Positions 34,177 through 42,751 of a stretch of 64,000 bases of DNA are shown here, piece by piece (position 1 is the first letter of the stretch; the number at the start of each line of letters is the position of its first letter). Under the pieces are notes generated by a model that saw only the letters and a program-made list of their open reading frames with translations, was not told where the DNA came from and made no database searches. Made by a program: the position numbers and the translations under genes. Origin of the DNA: Symsagittifera roscoffensis (taxonomy: Eukaryota > Xenacoelomorpha > Acoela > Convolutidae); the NCBI RefSeq assembly GCF_963678635.1, contig NC_087067.1:35853966-35917965 (forward strand), read 5' to 3'.

Positions 34177-36050
34177 AGCTCAGTGATTTTAGGCCGGAGC
34201 TTCTCGGTAACGTGCAAACGGACTGTGTGGCAGTGTGTTATTGAACACACTGGACACCACGGTTTCGATCCAGCTTGGAAAGAAGCTTGGTTACGCTTTG
34301 CCGATAAGGACCGACTATGAAGAGACACAAAACTTGAAGAAATTTAGTGTGAAAGACTGTCCTTATCGTGCCAATAAAGAGAAAAATTTAAAAAGAATTA
34401 TTGAATTAAAATCTATTCTTAAATTGTCTTCAATGAAGTCCGACACGGACGACGGCTTATCAAGCTGCTCGAGTTTTCCGGAACGCCCCTCGTCCATATG
34501 AACTAGAGTCTGACAAACCGGTTTTGCCAGAGATAGAACATTAAAATAGGCGAGGAAGATTTCGAGCTACTACGGGAGGTTTTAAATCGGAGCGCGGATG
34601 AATTTTCAAGACATAAGGCGGATATCGGTTGCTGTAATTTCGTCAAACACGAAATCGAACTTGAGGAAGGCGCCGTTCCCCATAGGGAAGGCGCAAGACG
34701 AATGACGCCACATAAATCGGAAGCGTGCCGAGCGGAAATAGAAATGTTGCTCGAATACGACTTGATAGAACCCTCAAAATCGCCATGGGCATGCGGGGTA
34801 GTAATAGCGAAAAAGAAAGGGACAGTTTAGGTTTTGTTGCGACTTTGGCTACTTGAAGGCGGTAACGATTAAAGATGCGTACCCGATACCGCGAATAGAC
34901 GATAGCCTCTCTAAACTTGGTGATTCCAAGTTCTTCACCACATTGAACTTAGGTTCTGCCTTCTGGCATGTCCGGCTGCGGAAGAAGGATAGAGAAAAGA
35001 CCGGATTCGCGTGTGAGTTGGGATTGTACCAGTGGAAGAGGATGCCCTTTGGCTTGGGCAACGCAACGGCCACTTTTCAAAGACTGATGGCTCAGGCTTT
35101 GACCAGAGTGACAAGGAAGTACGGGAATCTTGTGATGTGTTACGTGGATGACGTAGTCATAGCAACACCGACCCTGGAAGACCACATTGATCGGCTCGAT
35201 GAGGTCTTTGGATGCATGAAAAGAGCAGGATTGAAGTGCAAACCATCAAAATGTGAAATCCTAAGGGATTCAATCAAGTGCCTGGGAAGAATGGTGGACA
35301 GGCATGGTGTGAGGCCGGACCCGGAAGCAGTAGAAGCTGTGTTGACATGGAAGGCTCCCAGAACGGACACACAGCTCGTGAGCTTCCTAGGGTTTGCCAA
35401 CTACTACCGTGAGTTCATAAAAGGATATGCAGACCAGGTGTATCCGATGCAGAAGCTGATGCGCAACAAAGGGAAAAAGTTCGAATGGAACGATGAAGCC
35501 CAAGTTGCCTTCGAGAACATAAAGCGGGAACTGTGCGAAGCGCCAGTGCTAGGCATGCCTACAGAAAAGGGCATGTATGTTCTTGACACAGACGCATCGG
35601 TATTAGCCATCTCAGGAACATTGCATCAGGAGCAAGAATGGAATGGAAGAACGGTTCTCCGTCCCATTGCATTTGGCAGCAAGGTCTTGAGTGACACTGA
35701 AATGAAATATGGTGCACCAAAAGCAGAAATGTTTGCAGTAGTCAGATTTGTGCAAAAATACCGCGCATACCTGGGGAGCGCTCCCCTTAAGTTACGCGTA
35801 GACAACAGAGCGTTATCCTGGTTGAAGACCTACTCGATGGATCAGAGTTATATTGGTAGATGAATAGTAAGATTGGGTGGCTACCATATGATAATCGAAC
35901 ACAGGATGCGTGATAAACACCAGAAGGCTGACAGCCTCAGCAAGAAAACTGAGTTCTAAGAAAGATTGGAACAGAAGCAAGCCAATCAGGCAGAAATAAA
36001 GGAAGGATTCTCGTTTCTGGGCAAAAAAAACTTATGAAGCGCTTCCCTTA
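34177..36050 (+). pseudogene. Element 1 reverse transcriptase and RNase H
   Basis: The first ~670 bp are out of frame but readable (MKSDTDDGLSSCSSFPERP, 34430-34490, matches element 2). From 34853 an open frame of 336 codons has VTIKDAYPIPRIDDSLSKLG, FACELGLYQWKRMPFGLGNA and CYVDDVVIATPT (YVDD at 35141). The RNase H core follows with VLDTDASVLAISGTLHQEQE, KAEMFAVV and RVDNRALSWL. A TGA at 35861-35863 replaces Trp of IGRW. The readable sequence continues to DSLSKKTEF (about 35957). RT LNLGSAFWHV differs from the usual LDLGSAFWQV (catalytic-region Asp to Asn), so the enzyme is dead. Confidence 0.75.
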
Positions 36051-37329
36051 ACGAGATGGTTGGACAAGTCTGGACATCCAATTCCAAGACATCCTGAGTT
36101 CCCTGTAGAGAAAGCAGCCGAGATATAGATCCTTATCCAAGGAGGACCCGGTGCGCTCAAACCTGGTCCAGCAGGAACTCTCTCGCATGAACATAAACAG
36201 CCTCTCATTATTGGATAAAACGATGCAGGTCACACCGCGAGTGATGCAGATGCTGGGTGGATTGTTAGAAAGAGAAGTGACCAGAGATGACCTCGAGTGG
36301 GCAGCAGCAGTGGTATCACTGACAGTCAGGGAGAAGGTGAAGATCATGCCGTCCAGACGACAACACGAAGAGAACGAGAGGGATTGTAGGACAATAGTTC
36401 AGCAACTAGTATCCTCAATACCACACGAGGTTTTAACCAGCACTTCTTACGGACGGAAAGAACAGGGGAGCAATACGCGAAGGAAAACCGTTACCTTTGT
36501 GGACCAGGATAAAGAAGGTGAAATGGTAGAACGAAACCTGTTGCAAGATTGTTTGTCCGGGGAGACGAACGATGAGAAGAGCCAACGAGTTCAAGATCTA
36601 CACCCGGGACAAGGAAGTTTGTCCGGGGAGTCTGATGTAGATGAGGAAATTCCTGATGGGAAGCAGGACCTGGGGAACAAAGTTTCTTCCGGGGAGTTCA
36701 GATGGATGAGAAGAAAGCACAGAACTGACCCAGGAGATGGTGCAGACTCATGCGCAGACTATTCAACAGATTACAACTCCCGAAACTCAAGAATTGACAC
36801 CTACTCAGACAGGAACTCGAGCTCAGGATCGGAACTGTCAGAATTAGCGATACACACACTACTAGTGAAAACTCGAGCAAGGGATCTGGATAGAGAGGTA
36901 TACCAGGACCCTGATAGTGATCGCTACCTCATACCAGGTGAAAGAGTCTTTGATAGCGCAGCGGATGATCTGGAGACAGTAGCGGTATCGAAACGTTCGA
37001 TGAGTCGGTTGCCGGAAAAAGAGGTAGCCAGGACTGATCTTCAGCCATTCGAACAGGAAACACAGCCATTGCCAAAGATCTGGTGCGTTAAGATGGAAGA
37101 GGATACGCATCGGCCCAATGAGCTGAATAGTCAGATGAGGGTCATGAAGACGTACTTGAAGGCGAGATACAGACTCTCGGATCTTCTAAGGGCGCAGAGA
37201 AATGACCGCATGACAAGCAACCTGAAAAGGTGGATCGAGAATGGTTCTCCGGACAAAGGAGACCTCGAGGAAGACAGTTACCGTATCCTGAGACAGTATT
37301 TCATGCAGAAGAGGGAAGGTTATACTTGA
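36050..37329 (+). pseudogene. Element 1 bridge region between RNase H and integrase
   Basis: An open frame from 36151 (392 codons) reads SNLVQQELSRMNINSLSLLD and RDCRTIVQQLVSSIPHEVLT. A Ser/Glu/Asp-rich part carries LSGET, LSGES and SSGEF encoded by TTTGTCCGGGGAG-type DNA (36551, 36617) or a variant (36681), then RYRLSDLLRAQRNDRMTSNL. All blocks recur in element 2 (57800-59006). It ends by a one-base frame change near 37310; the integrase continues in the frame starting at 37230. The function of this spacer is unknown. Confidence 0.65.
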
Positions 37330-38342
37330 ACAAGGACGGGATTGTGGCTTGCAAGAGAAGAGATGAAGACAAAGTCCTATACAAGTATAACGCGATAGTG
37401 TTGCCGCAACTCTATCAGACAGAACTCTTGTTCATGTCGCATGATCAGATGGGCCATCAGGCGATCGACAAAGTGTATCAGAGGATCTTGAAGCGCTTTG
37501 AGTGGCCTGGAAAGAAAAGGGCATGCGAGAAGTGGGTAACAGCATGTCTGTCATGCCAACAGGTCAAGGATCCAAGGAAATTGCGATTTCCCTTGCAATC
37601 GATCGAGTCGTCTGATGTCAACGAGGTGGTGCAGATAGATCACCAAAAGATATGCATGACAGACAGTGGTTATAATCAAGTCTTGGTCATGATAGATCAC
37701 TTCACGAAGTGTGCAGAGGCCGTGCCCTGCCTAACAGCCTCAGCAGAAGAGACAGGCGACTACCTGATTAACACGTGGATAGCAAGACATGGTTGTCCGA
37801 TGACGTTTCAATCGGATAACGGTACAGCTCTCGTAGGAGAGCTCACGAAAGAGCTTTTGAGACGCTCACAGATTGCTCAAGCTCACTCCACGACATACCA
37901 TCCCCAGACGAATGGCTTAGTGGAAAGGCAGAATAGAACGTTAGTGTCGATGCTGAGGGTATATTGTTCCAGGTACATGACCGATTGGGACAGATACCTT
38001 CCACAGGTGATGGGAGCCTATAAAAGCACGCAACACTCCACCACCGGAGTTATCCCACACATGATGCTGACTGGACACGAGAAGTCTTTACCCTTGACTT
38101 TCTTCTACCCAGAGTATGAGGGGAAGAAGACGTCACCACAGGTCTATGTAAGGGATGTAATTAGACGTCAGCAAGAGTTGAACGACTTGTGTAGACAAAA
38201 TACTCAGCAAGCACAGGCAAGGCAGTGGAAAAAATTCGACAAGAAGGCACCTGGTGCAAAAACTTACTCGGTAGGAGATTACGTATGGGTATTTCAGAAC
38301 GTCATACCACCGAAAAGAACGAAAAAGCTTTTAAAAAAGTGA
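37230..38342 (+). pseudogene. Element 1 integrase
   Basis: Contains the HHCC zinc module (HDQMGHQAIDKVYQRILKRF then C..C of ACLSCQQ) and the DDE core: QIDHQKIC, FQSDNGTALVGEL and TYHPQTNGLVERQNR (Asp, Asp, Glu). A C-terminal PPKRTKKLLKK is followed by a stop at 38340, where element 2 continues WRGPFQI (GPY/F-type module). The core itself is uninterrupted, so this is the best-preserved enzyme in element 1. It would insert the cDNA into the genome. Confidence 0.75.
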
Positions 38343-39063
38343 AGGGGATTTTTCATGATTACGGTGGTGCACCAAGAGGGACGCTTGTATAGACTGAGTA
38401 CTGGCCGAGCCGCCCACTACGAGAATACTAAGCCACACAATCCATCGACAGAAGACTGGTGTATACCCGCAGACATGGAAGAAGGGTATTATCTAATGAT
38501 GGAACCTGCTTGTGAGGTCAACGAGAAGGTCACCAGGGAAAAGAACGATGGAAATGAGGTCAGAGAGGAAGGAACAAGTACACCACTGGACCTGGACCCG
38601 GATGACGTGATTGAAGCAGACGATGAAGCTTTACCCTACGCAGAAGAGGACTGGCAAGACCCTGAACAAAGGGAGGTTCCTAAGAACTTGGAACTGGATC
38701 TTCCGTTCACGATACAGACTCGTCAGAATGACAGGACAAGATCCAAGAAGAATTATAACCCTTACGGCGACGATTTTGTAGTGGACAGGATAGACCTAAA
38801 GAAGATAGGGGAAGAAGTAGTGGGTCTAAAAGAAATAACTGTGTCACGGGACATTGACATAGTCGATGATCACGACGATGAGTGGATCGATGACCGGTCG
38901 AAACCCGACGTAGAATTCGACGACGAGCAACAGCAGTCATATGAACAAGACTTGACGAATCTGCGTGTCTTGAAATGGCTGAACGAAATGACGTCGGACC
39001 CAAAGAAGACCAGTGTCACGATTCAAGATGTAGATCGTGAAAGCATGAAATACATGAAAACCG
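38343..39063 (+). pseudogene. Element 1 acidic linker, copy A
   Basis: An open frame from 38355 with RLYRLSTGRAAHYENTKPHN (end of the integrase C-terminal domain), then a very acidic linker (EADDEALPYAEEDWQDPEQR, KKNYNPYGDDFVVDRIDL and IQDVDRESMKYMKT). Bases 38524-39063 are a ~540-bp direct repeat of 39806-40346 with few differences. The frame leaves the element after KTGW and stops at 39086. Confidence 0.7.
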
Positions 39064-39805
39064 GATGGGTGATACCATACTCTTGACGCCCCGAGAGATG
39101 AATCAGACAACGGAAACGAGACCCCCGACAACAACAGGTCGAGTAACAATCCCGGACCCGAGTGACACCTTGGGTGACCCAGTCGTGGAACAAACGGTGA
39201 GAAAGCTGATATAGACAGCTGGACGACTAGTCGCCAACAAGAATGCGCCAGGTTCCGGGGTGACTGCAACCTATGGAACGATCGACGATACGGGCAGAGT
39301 ACGACTCTCCCAAAGCGTGATGACCAGACGGAGAGTTAGCGACACACCGCTACCAATGGGGAGCTCTAAGTTCCCAGAGAGAAGGATACGAAAGATGCCG
39401 GCGAAGAAAGTGTCACGTGTAATAGATGTACAGAAGAACAATCAGTTGAAAAATAACTTCACAGGAGTTCCAGAGGCGGATTCGAGAGCTTGCTTCAATC
39501 GAGCGACCTGGAACCCGGCAGTGAACCTGCAGCAACCACCGCTAGGAACATCACATCTGATACTGGGATCTAGCTTAGTAAGAGTACTCTCGAACTTGAG
39601 GTCTTTTGGATCACCACGGTGATGGCCTTCGGAGGCGCGACCCTAGCCCAGTTATTTCGGATGGTGGAGTTGATGAACCCATGGAGAATCCCTAATGTAA
39701 TGATCCTAGTTGGGACGGACAACATCTCGAGAAGCTCGGATGCCGGATGCCGGAATCTTCCAGGTCTCTCTTCTCGATTACCCTCATCGTGGTTCATCTC
39801 CGTCC
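39064..39805 (+). pseudogene. SGNH-hydrolase gene fragment trapped in element 1
   Basis: Translates, over changing frames, as TIPDPSDTLGDP, ADSRACFNRATWNPAVNLQQ, GTSHLILGSSLVRVL, then MAFGGATLAQLFRMVELMNP and LVGTDNISRSSD. Each block aligns in order with the SGNH ORF of element 2 (IPDPSDTYLAP, ACLNDMSWNPATND, GSRHLIIGDSLVRDL, FGGASVAQVIKMME, LGTNDVSR). GDS has become GSS and GTND has become GTDN. It is placed between the two linker copies, not after the macro domain as in element 2, and both its ends coincide with the repeat edges. Confidence 0.75.
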
Positions 39806-40346
39806 TAGAAGGACACCAGGGAAAAGAACGATGGAAATGAGGTCAAAGAGGAAGGAACAAGTACACCACTGGACCTGGACCCAGATGACGTGATTGAAGC
39901 AGACGATGAAACTTTACCCTACGCAGAAGAGGACTGGCAAGACTCTGAACAAAGGGAGGTTCCTAAGAACTTGGAACTGGATCTTCCGTTCACGATACAG
40001 ACTCGTCAGAATGACAGGACAAGATCCAAGAAGAAATATAACCCTTACGGCGACGATTTTTTAGTGGACAGGATAGACCTAAAGAAGATAGGGGAAGAAG
40101 TAGAGGGTCTAAAAGAAATAACTGTGTCACGGGACATTGACATAGTCGATGATCACGACGATGAGTGGATCGATGACCGGTCGAAACCCGAGGTAGAATT
40201 CGACGACGAGCAACAGCAGTCATATGAACAAGACTTGACGAATCTGCGTGTCTTGGAATGGCTGAAAGAAATGACGTCGGACCCAAAGGAGACCAGTGTC
40301 ACGATTCAAGATGTAGATCGTGAAAGCATGAAATACATGAAAACCG
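39806..40346 (+). repeat. Element 1 acidic linker, copy B (direct repeat of copy A)
   Basis: About 541 bp repeating 38524-39063, from AGAAGG-CACCAGGGAAAAGA to ACATGAAAACCG, with scattered substitutions (for example DPEQREV versus DSEQREV). The open frame (39890-40573) is the one that continues towards the macro domain. The junction shows only AGAAGG as short shared sequence, as expected from a template switch or an unequal recombination. Confidence 0.8.
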
Positions 40347-40425
40347 AACGAGAAGATCCTACCTGGGCTGCCCAGGAGGGGCGACTACTCATTCCGGCTT
40401 CCAATCTCGATTTGATACCCGGTAT

Positions 40426-40479
40426 GCGATCGACGGGGACGTCGATGGATATTTTTGTCCGGGGAGTGGGGGTAGGACT
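40426..40479 (+). promoter_or_regulatory. 54-bp perfectly conserved block, element 1 copy
   Basis: From GCGATCGACGGGGACGTCGA to GAGTGGGGGTAGGACT, identical to 60913-60966 in element 2, while flanking coding DNA differs at many synonymous sites. It encodes STGTSMDIFVRGVGVG. It contains TTTTTGTCCGGGGAGT and a G-rich run, and GACGTC and CGATCG palindromes. Confidence 0.7.
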
Positions 40480-40539
40480 TACCCACACTGAAATTTTATC
40501 AATAAAAAATTTAAGAATAGCGAGAGAGACAGGATTTAG

Positions 40540-41075
40540 AAGCAGAAACAGGCGAAGAACCAAAGAAACCTGACATAGGGAGGGTAGTTGAGTCATATTT
40601 TAACTTACCAAATGAATATTCACGTAGCATAATACTAACAGACAGCGCTTTCATACTCACAGACAGAACATGTGCGATAGCAATCACAGCAGACATGAGT
40701 TTTAAGACAGCGTTAGCAGCTGATTTTAAGAGAGAATATAAAAACATAGAGTTCCCTTGGAAGCAAAGACCAGGAATAGGGGGCGTAGCGGCCTTGCCTC
40801 CGGCGGCGTCACAGATACCGGGAAAATACCTATGTTTCTTAGTGACACGAGCGACGGAGAAGCGGCACGTGGACCCGGAAAACCTAGTCTTGTCCTTGAC
40901 GAGATTGAAAGACTTCCTCGTGGAAAGGGATGTGAAGGAGCTTTCGCTTCCAGTGTACGACCCGAACAGAGGACGACTGTTTCCTCGAGAACTGTACGCG
41001 CTCATACACGTATTATTCTCTGACACTAAAATACAAGTATACTTACATAAGAAATATTACTTAAGTATAGGCTGA
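40540..41075 (+). pseudogene. Element 1 macro-like domain
   Basis: After a frame change near 40545 the sequence reads SAFILTDRTCAIAITADMSF, KTALAADFKREYKNIEF, YLCFLVTRATEKRHV and ELSLPVYDPNRGRLF, ending KYYLSIG at 41075. It is highly similar to the element 2 domain, with few changes and no stop inside, in an element otherwise full of stops. The fold assignment is argued under the element 2 entry (59504-61561). The intact open part begins at 40695. Confidence 0.6.
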
Positions 41076-41118
41076 GTTAAGGTGACGTGCAAGAGGGTGT
41101 CAGACTGATGTAGGTAAT

Positions 41119-41154
41119 GTGTGTTATGTTATGTTATGTGTTATGTTATTAAAG
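41119..41154 (+). repeat. TTATG-type simple repeat after element 1 pol
   Basis: GTGTGTTATGTTATGTTATG then TGTTATGTTATTAAAG. Element 2 has a similar T/G/A-rich tract at 61690-61750 in the same position, ahead of ATAAAGG. Both lie between the pol stop and the downstream ORF and end with an ATTAAA/ATAAA-like signal. Confidence 0.6.
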
Positions 41155-41332
41155 TCCTGGGTAAGAAGGAGTTAGTGACCACGAACAAGTGAATAACGAT
41201 CTTGGGAATAGATCCAAAGTTTGGACTGTCCAATCTTAGGTCGAACTCCAAAATTTTAGAGAACGATTGATTTTAATAAATTTTAGGATCAAAATCTTTT
41301 TATCTGACTGTTTTATATAAATTTTAACGAGA

Positions 41333-41944
41333 ATGTCGGAAAAATCTTACGAGTTACTGTGTAAAATGTTCTCAGCAGTTCCAGAGAGAACAAGGGAGGA
41401 GTTGGAATCAATACTGGGAAGGAAGTTCATGGGATACGTGAGTGGGAACTTCAGTGACTTTGAGAGACAGAAACAGAGAGGATCAACCGTTACAGATTAC
41501 AACACAGTAGACGAGAATGATGAGGTCCACGGAGTGATGATGGAGGTGGAACCATTCCTGGAAGCTTCGGGAAAGCGTAATTCGAGGAGCATCATGTTGA
41601 CACATGAAGAGTTTCCCTGCCACTGCTTGCTGCAAACATGGTGGTATCCCGGTCGTAGTAATCTGGTGTTGATCTGCGACTCTGGAGAGCTGCTCTCCAT
41701 GAGTTTACCAGACTCATCACGGCCCATAACAATAGTGATAGTGGGAGTTATGATGGCGATAAGGTGGCTGGAGGCTCATGTGAGAGAGAACAATAGTCAG
41801 GAGGCGCCAACGAGAGAACAATTGCAGAAATTGGATTGTCTAAAAGATTTATACCTTTTTGAGACAATGTGCAAGATTCTGAACATTCCGATGGAAGTAA
41901 AAAAGATATGGGCAGGGAAGGAAAGGAGAAGGAAGAGATGTTGA
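41333..41944 (+). CDS. Element 1 downstream ORF, unknown 203-residue protein
   Basis: Starts at ATG (MSEKSYELLCKMFSAVPERT) 258 bp after the macro stop and ends KERRRKRC. It contains a hydrophobic strand-like stretch (RPITIVIVGVMMAIRWLEAH) that could be a single membrane helix or a buried core, and a basic end. It occupies the slot held by the SGNH gene in element 2 but lacks GDS, GTND and DxxH blocks. A distant resemblance of CLLQTWWYPGRSNLVLICDS to the block I region of the SGNH ORF is too weak to use. The frame is intact, unlike most of this element. Confidence 0.4.
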   Translation: MSEKSYELLCKMFSAVPERTREELESILGRKFMGYVSGNFSDFERQKQRGSTVTDYNTVDENDEVHGVMMEVEPFLEASGKRNSRSIMLTHEEFPCHCLLQTWWYPGRSNLVLICDSGELLSMSLPDSSRPITIVIVGVMMAIRWLEAHVRENNSQEAPTREQLQKLDCLKDLYLFETMCKILNIPMEVKKIWAGKERRRKRC

Positions 41945-41951
41945 AGAAGAT

Positions 41952-42164
41952 TTGGAGAGAAACGTGACGTTGTGTCTCCACAACAGCTTCTGCCGGAACA
42001 GAGAATCTAACGTGGATCCCGTACTTTGTTGCAAACAGAGGGTAGAAGAGCAGAAGTATTGGAGGACTGCTTCCAACAGCGTCAGAATAGCTAATGAAGT
42101 GTTGCAAAACACAGAAACAGAAAGTGCAGAGTCAGTATCACAGGAGGAAGAAATGGAACATTGA
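41952..42164 (+). CDS. Element 1 small terminal ORF, unknown
   Basis: A 70-codon frame (MERNVTLCLHNSFC to SQEEEMEH) in a different frame, 5 bp after the previous stop. It may be the continuation of the 41333 ORF after a frame change, because composition (Asn/Glu/Arg-rich) and position fit. No family recognised. Confidence 0.25.
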   Translation: MERNVTLCLHNSFCRNRESNVDPVLCCKQRVEEQKYWRTASNSVRIANEVLQNTETESAESVSQEEEMEH

Positions 42165-42496
42165 CGCATGGTCGAAAGAACAAGATGCAAAAAGAAAGAA
42201 AATTAGAAGAATTTAGAAGTTTTAGAACTTCTAAACGACGAAAAGAAAAAAAAACAAAGAAATGCGGAAAAAGAAGAAGTTAAAACTCAGAATTGTTTTG
42301 TGTGTGTGACGAAAACTCAAGTGAGAAACTAAGCAACCAAGTTGTGATTGAAAACTGAAACATTTAGTTGAGCTTTGAGCATTAAAGAATTTGTTGCATT
42401 TATAAATTTGCATTTTGATTTTAGTTAGTGGCTTTAGTTAGTGGCTATAGCTTAGCTTTATTTTCCGTCGATATGTACTTCCGGGCGAATGTTACA
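42165..42496 (+). other. Element 1 3' tail and truncated LTR-type end
   Basis: Purine-rich sequence (AGAAAGAAAATTAGAAG, GACGAAAAGAAAAAAAAAC) followed by a short duplication of GTTAGTGGCTTTA/GTTAGTGGCTATA (42423-42447). The ~48-bp end shared with the LTR-type repeat (42449-42496) follows. A full 3' LTR is absent. Confidence 0.5.
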
Positions 42497-42735
42497 AGAC
42501 CTGTCTCCAAAATCCCTCAGAGGGCGCTCCACAAACAGGCACAAACATCCAACAACAAATCTAATTAATAAGTTTATCCCAACAATTAGGCTAAAGTGTC
42601 AGCCTGGAGACTGACATGTAATTGTCAGAACTGCAGAAATCAACACAAACTCATATGAACTTTGGAAAACTGGAACTCGGGAATATCTCCCCTGCGTGCT
42701 ACCCTAAATTCTCTTTTGTTTTTTTTTATATGGTA
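42497..42735 (-). mobile_element. LINE B 5' end, separated from its body
   Basis: AGACCTGTCTCCAAAATCCC, AGAGGGCGCTCCAC, ACAGGCACAAACAT and TAAGTTTATCCCAACAATTA match the 5' end of LINE C at 46108-46204 and of LINE D at 22399-22500. It continues with CCTAAATTCTCTTTTG (C: CCTAAATTCTGTTTTA). This is the part of LINE B that lay beyond the insertion point at 26997. LINE C begins at 42752 right after it. Confidence 0.75.
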
Positions 42736-42751
42736 ATCAGAAGGTCAAAAG

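Larger units (their letters stand above)
27907..42496 (+). mobile_element. Gypsy-like element 1, mutated, with macro domain
   Basis: Order: long leader, gag, protease, RT, RNase H, bridge, integrase, acidic linker (duplicated around an SGNH fragment), macro-like domain and two small ORFs. The last ~48 bp (42449-42496, TTTATTTTCCGTCGATATGT then ACTTCCGGGCGAATGTTACA) repeat the end of 26998-27906, and LINE B resumes immediately after. AGA flanks both ends (26995-26997 and 42497-42499), compatible with a short target duplication. Many stops and frame changes. Protein similarity to element 2 is clear throughout but DNA differs widely, so they are distinct subfamilies. Confidence 0.8.

Noticed and set aside
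41333-41944. Envelope protein for gypsy-like element 1
   Set aside because: No signal peptide, no furin site and no fusion-peptide-like segment; only one hydrophobic stretch.
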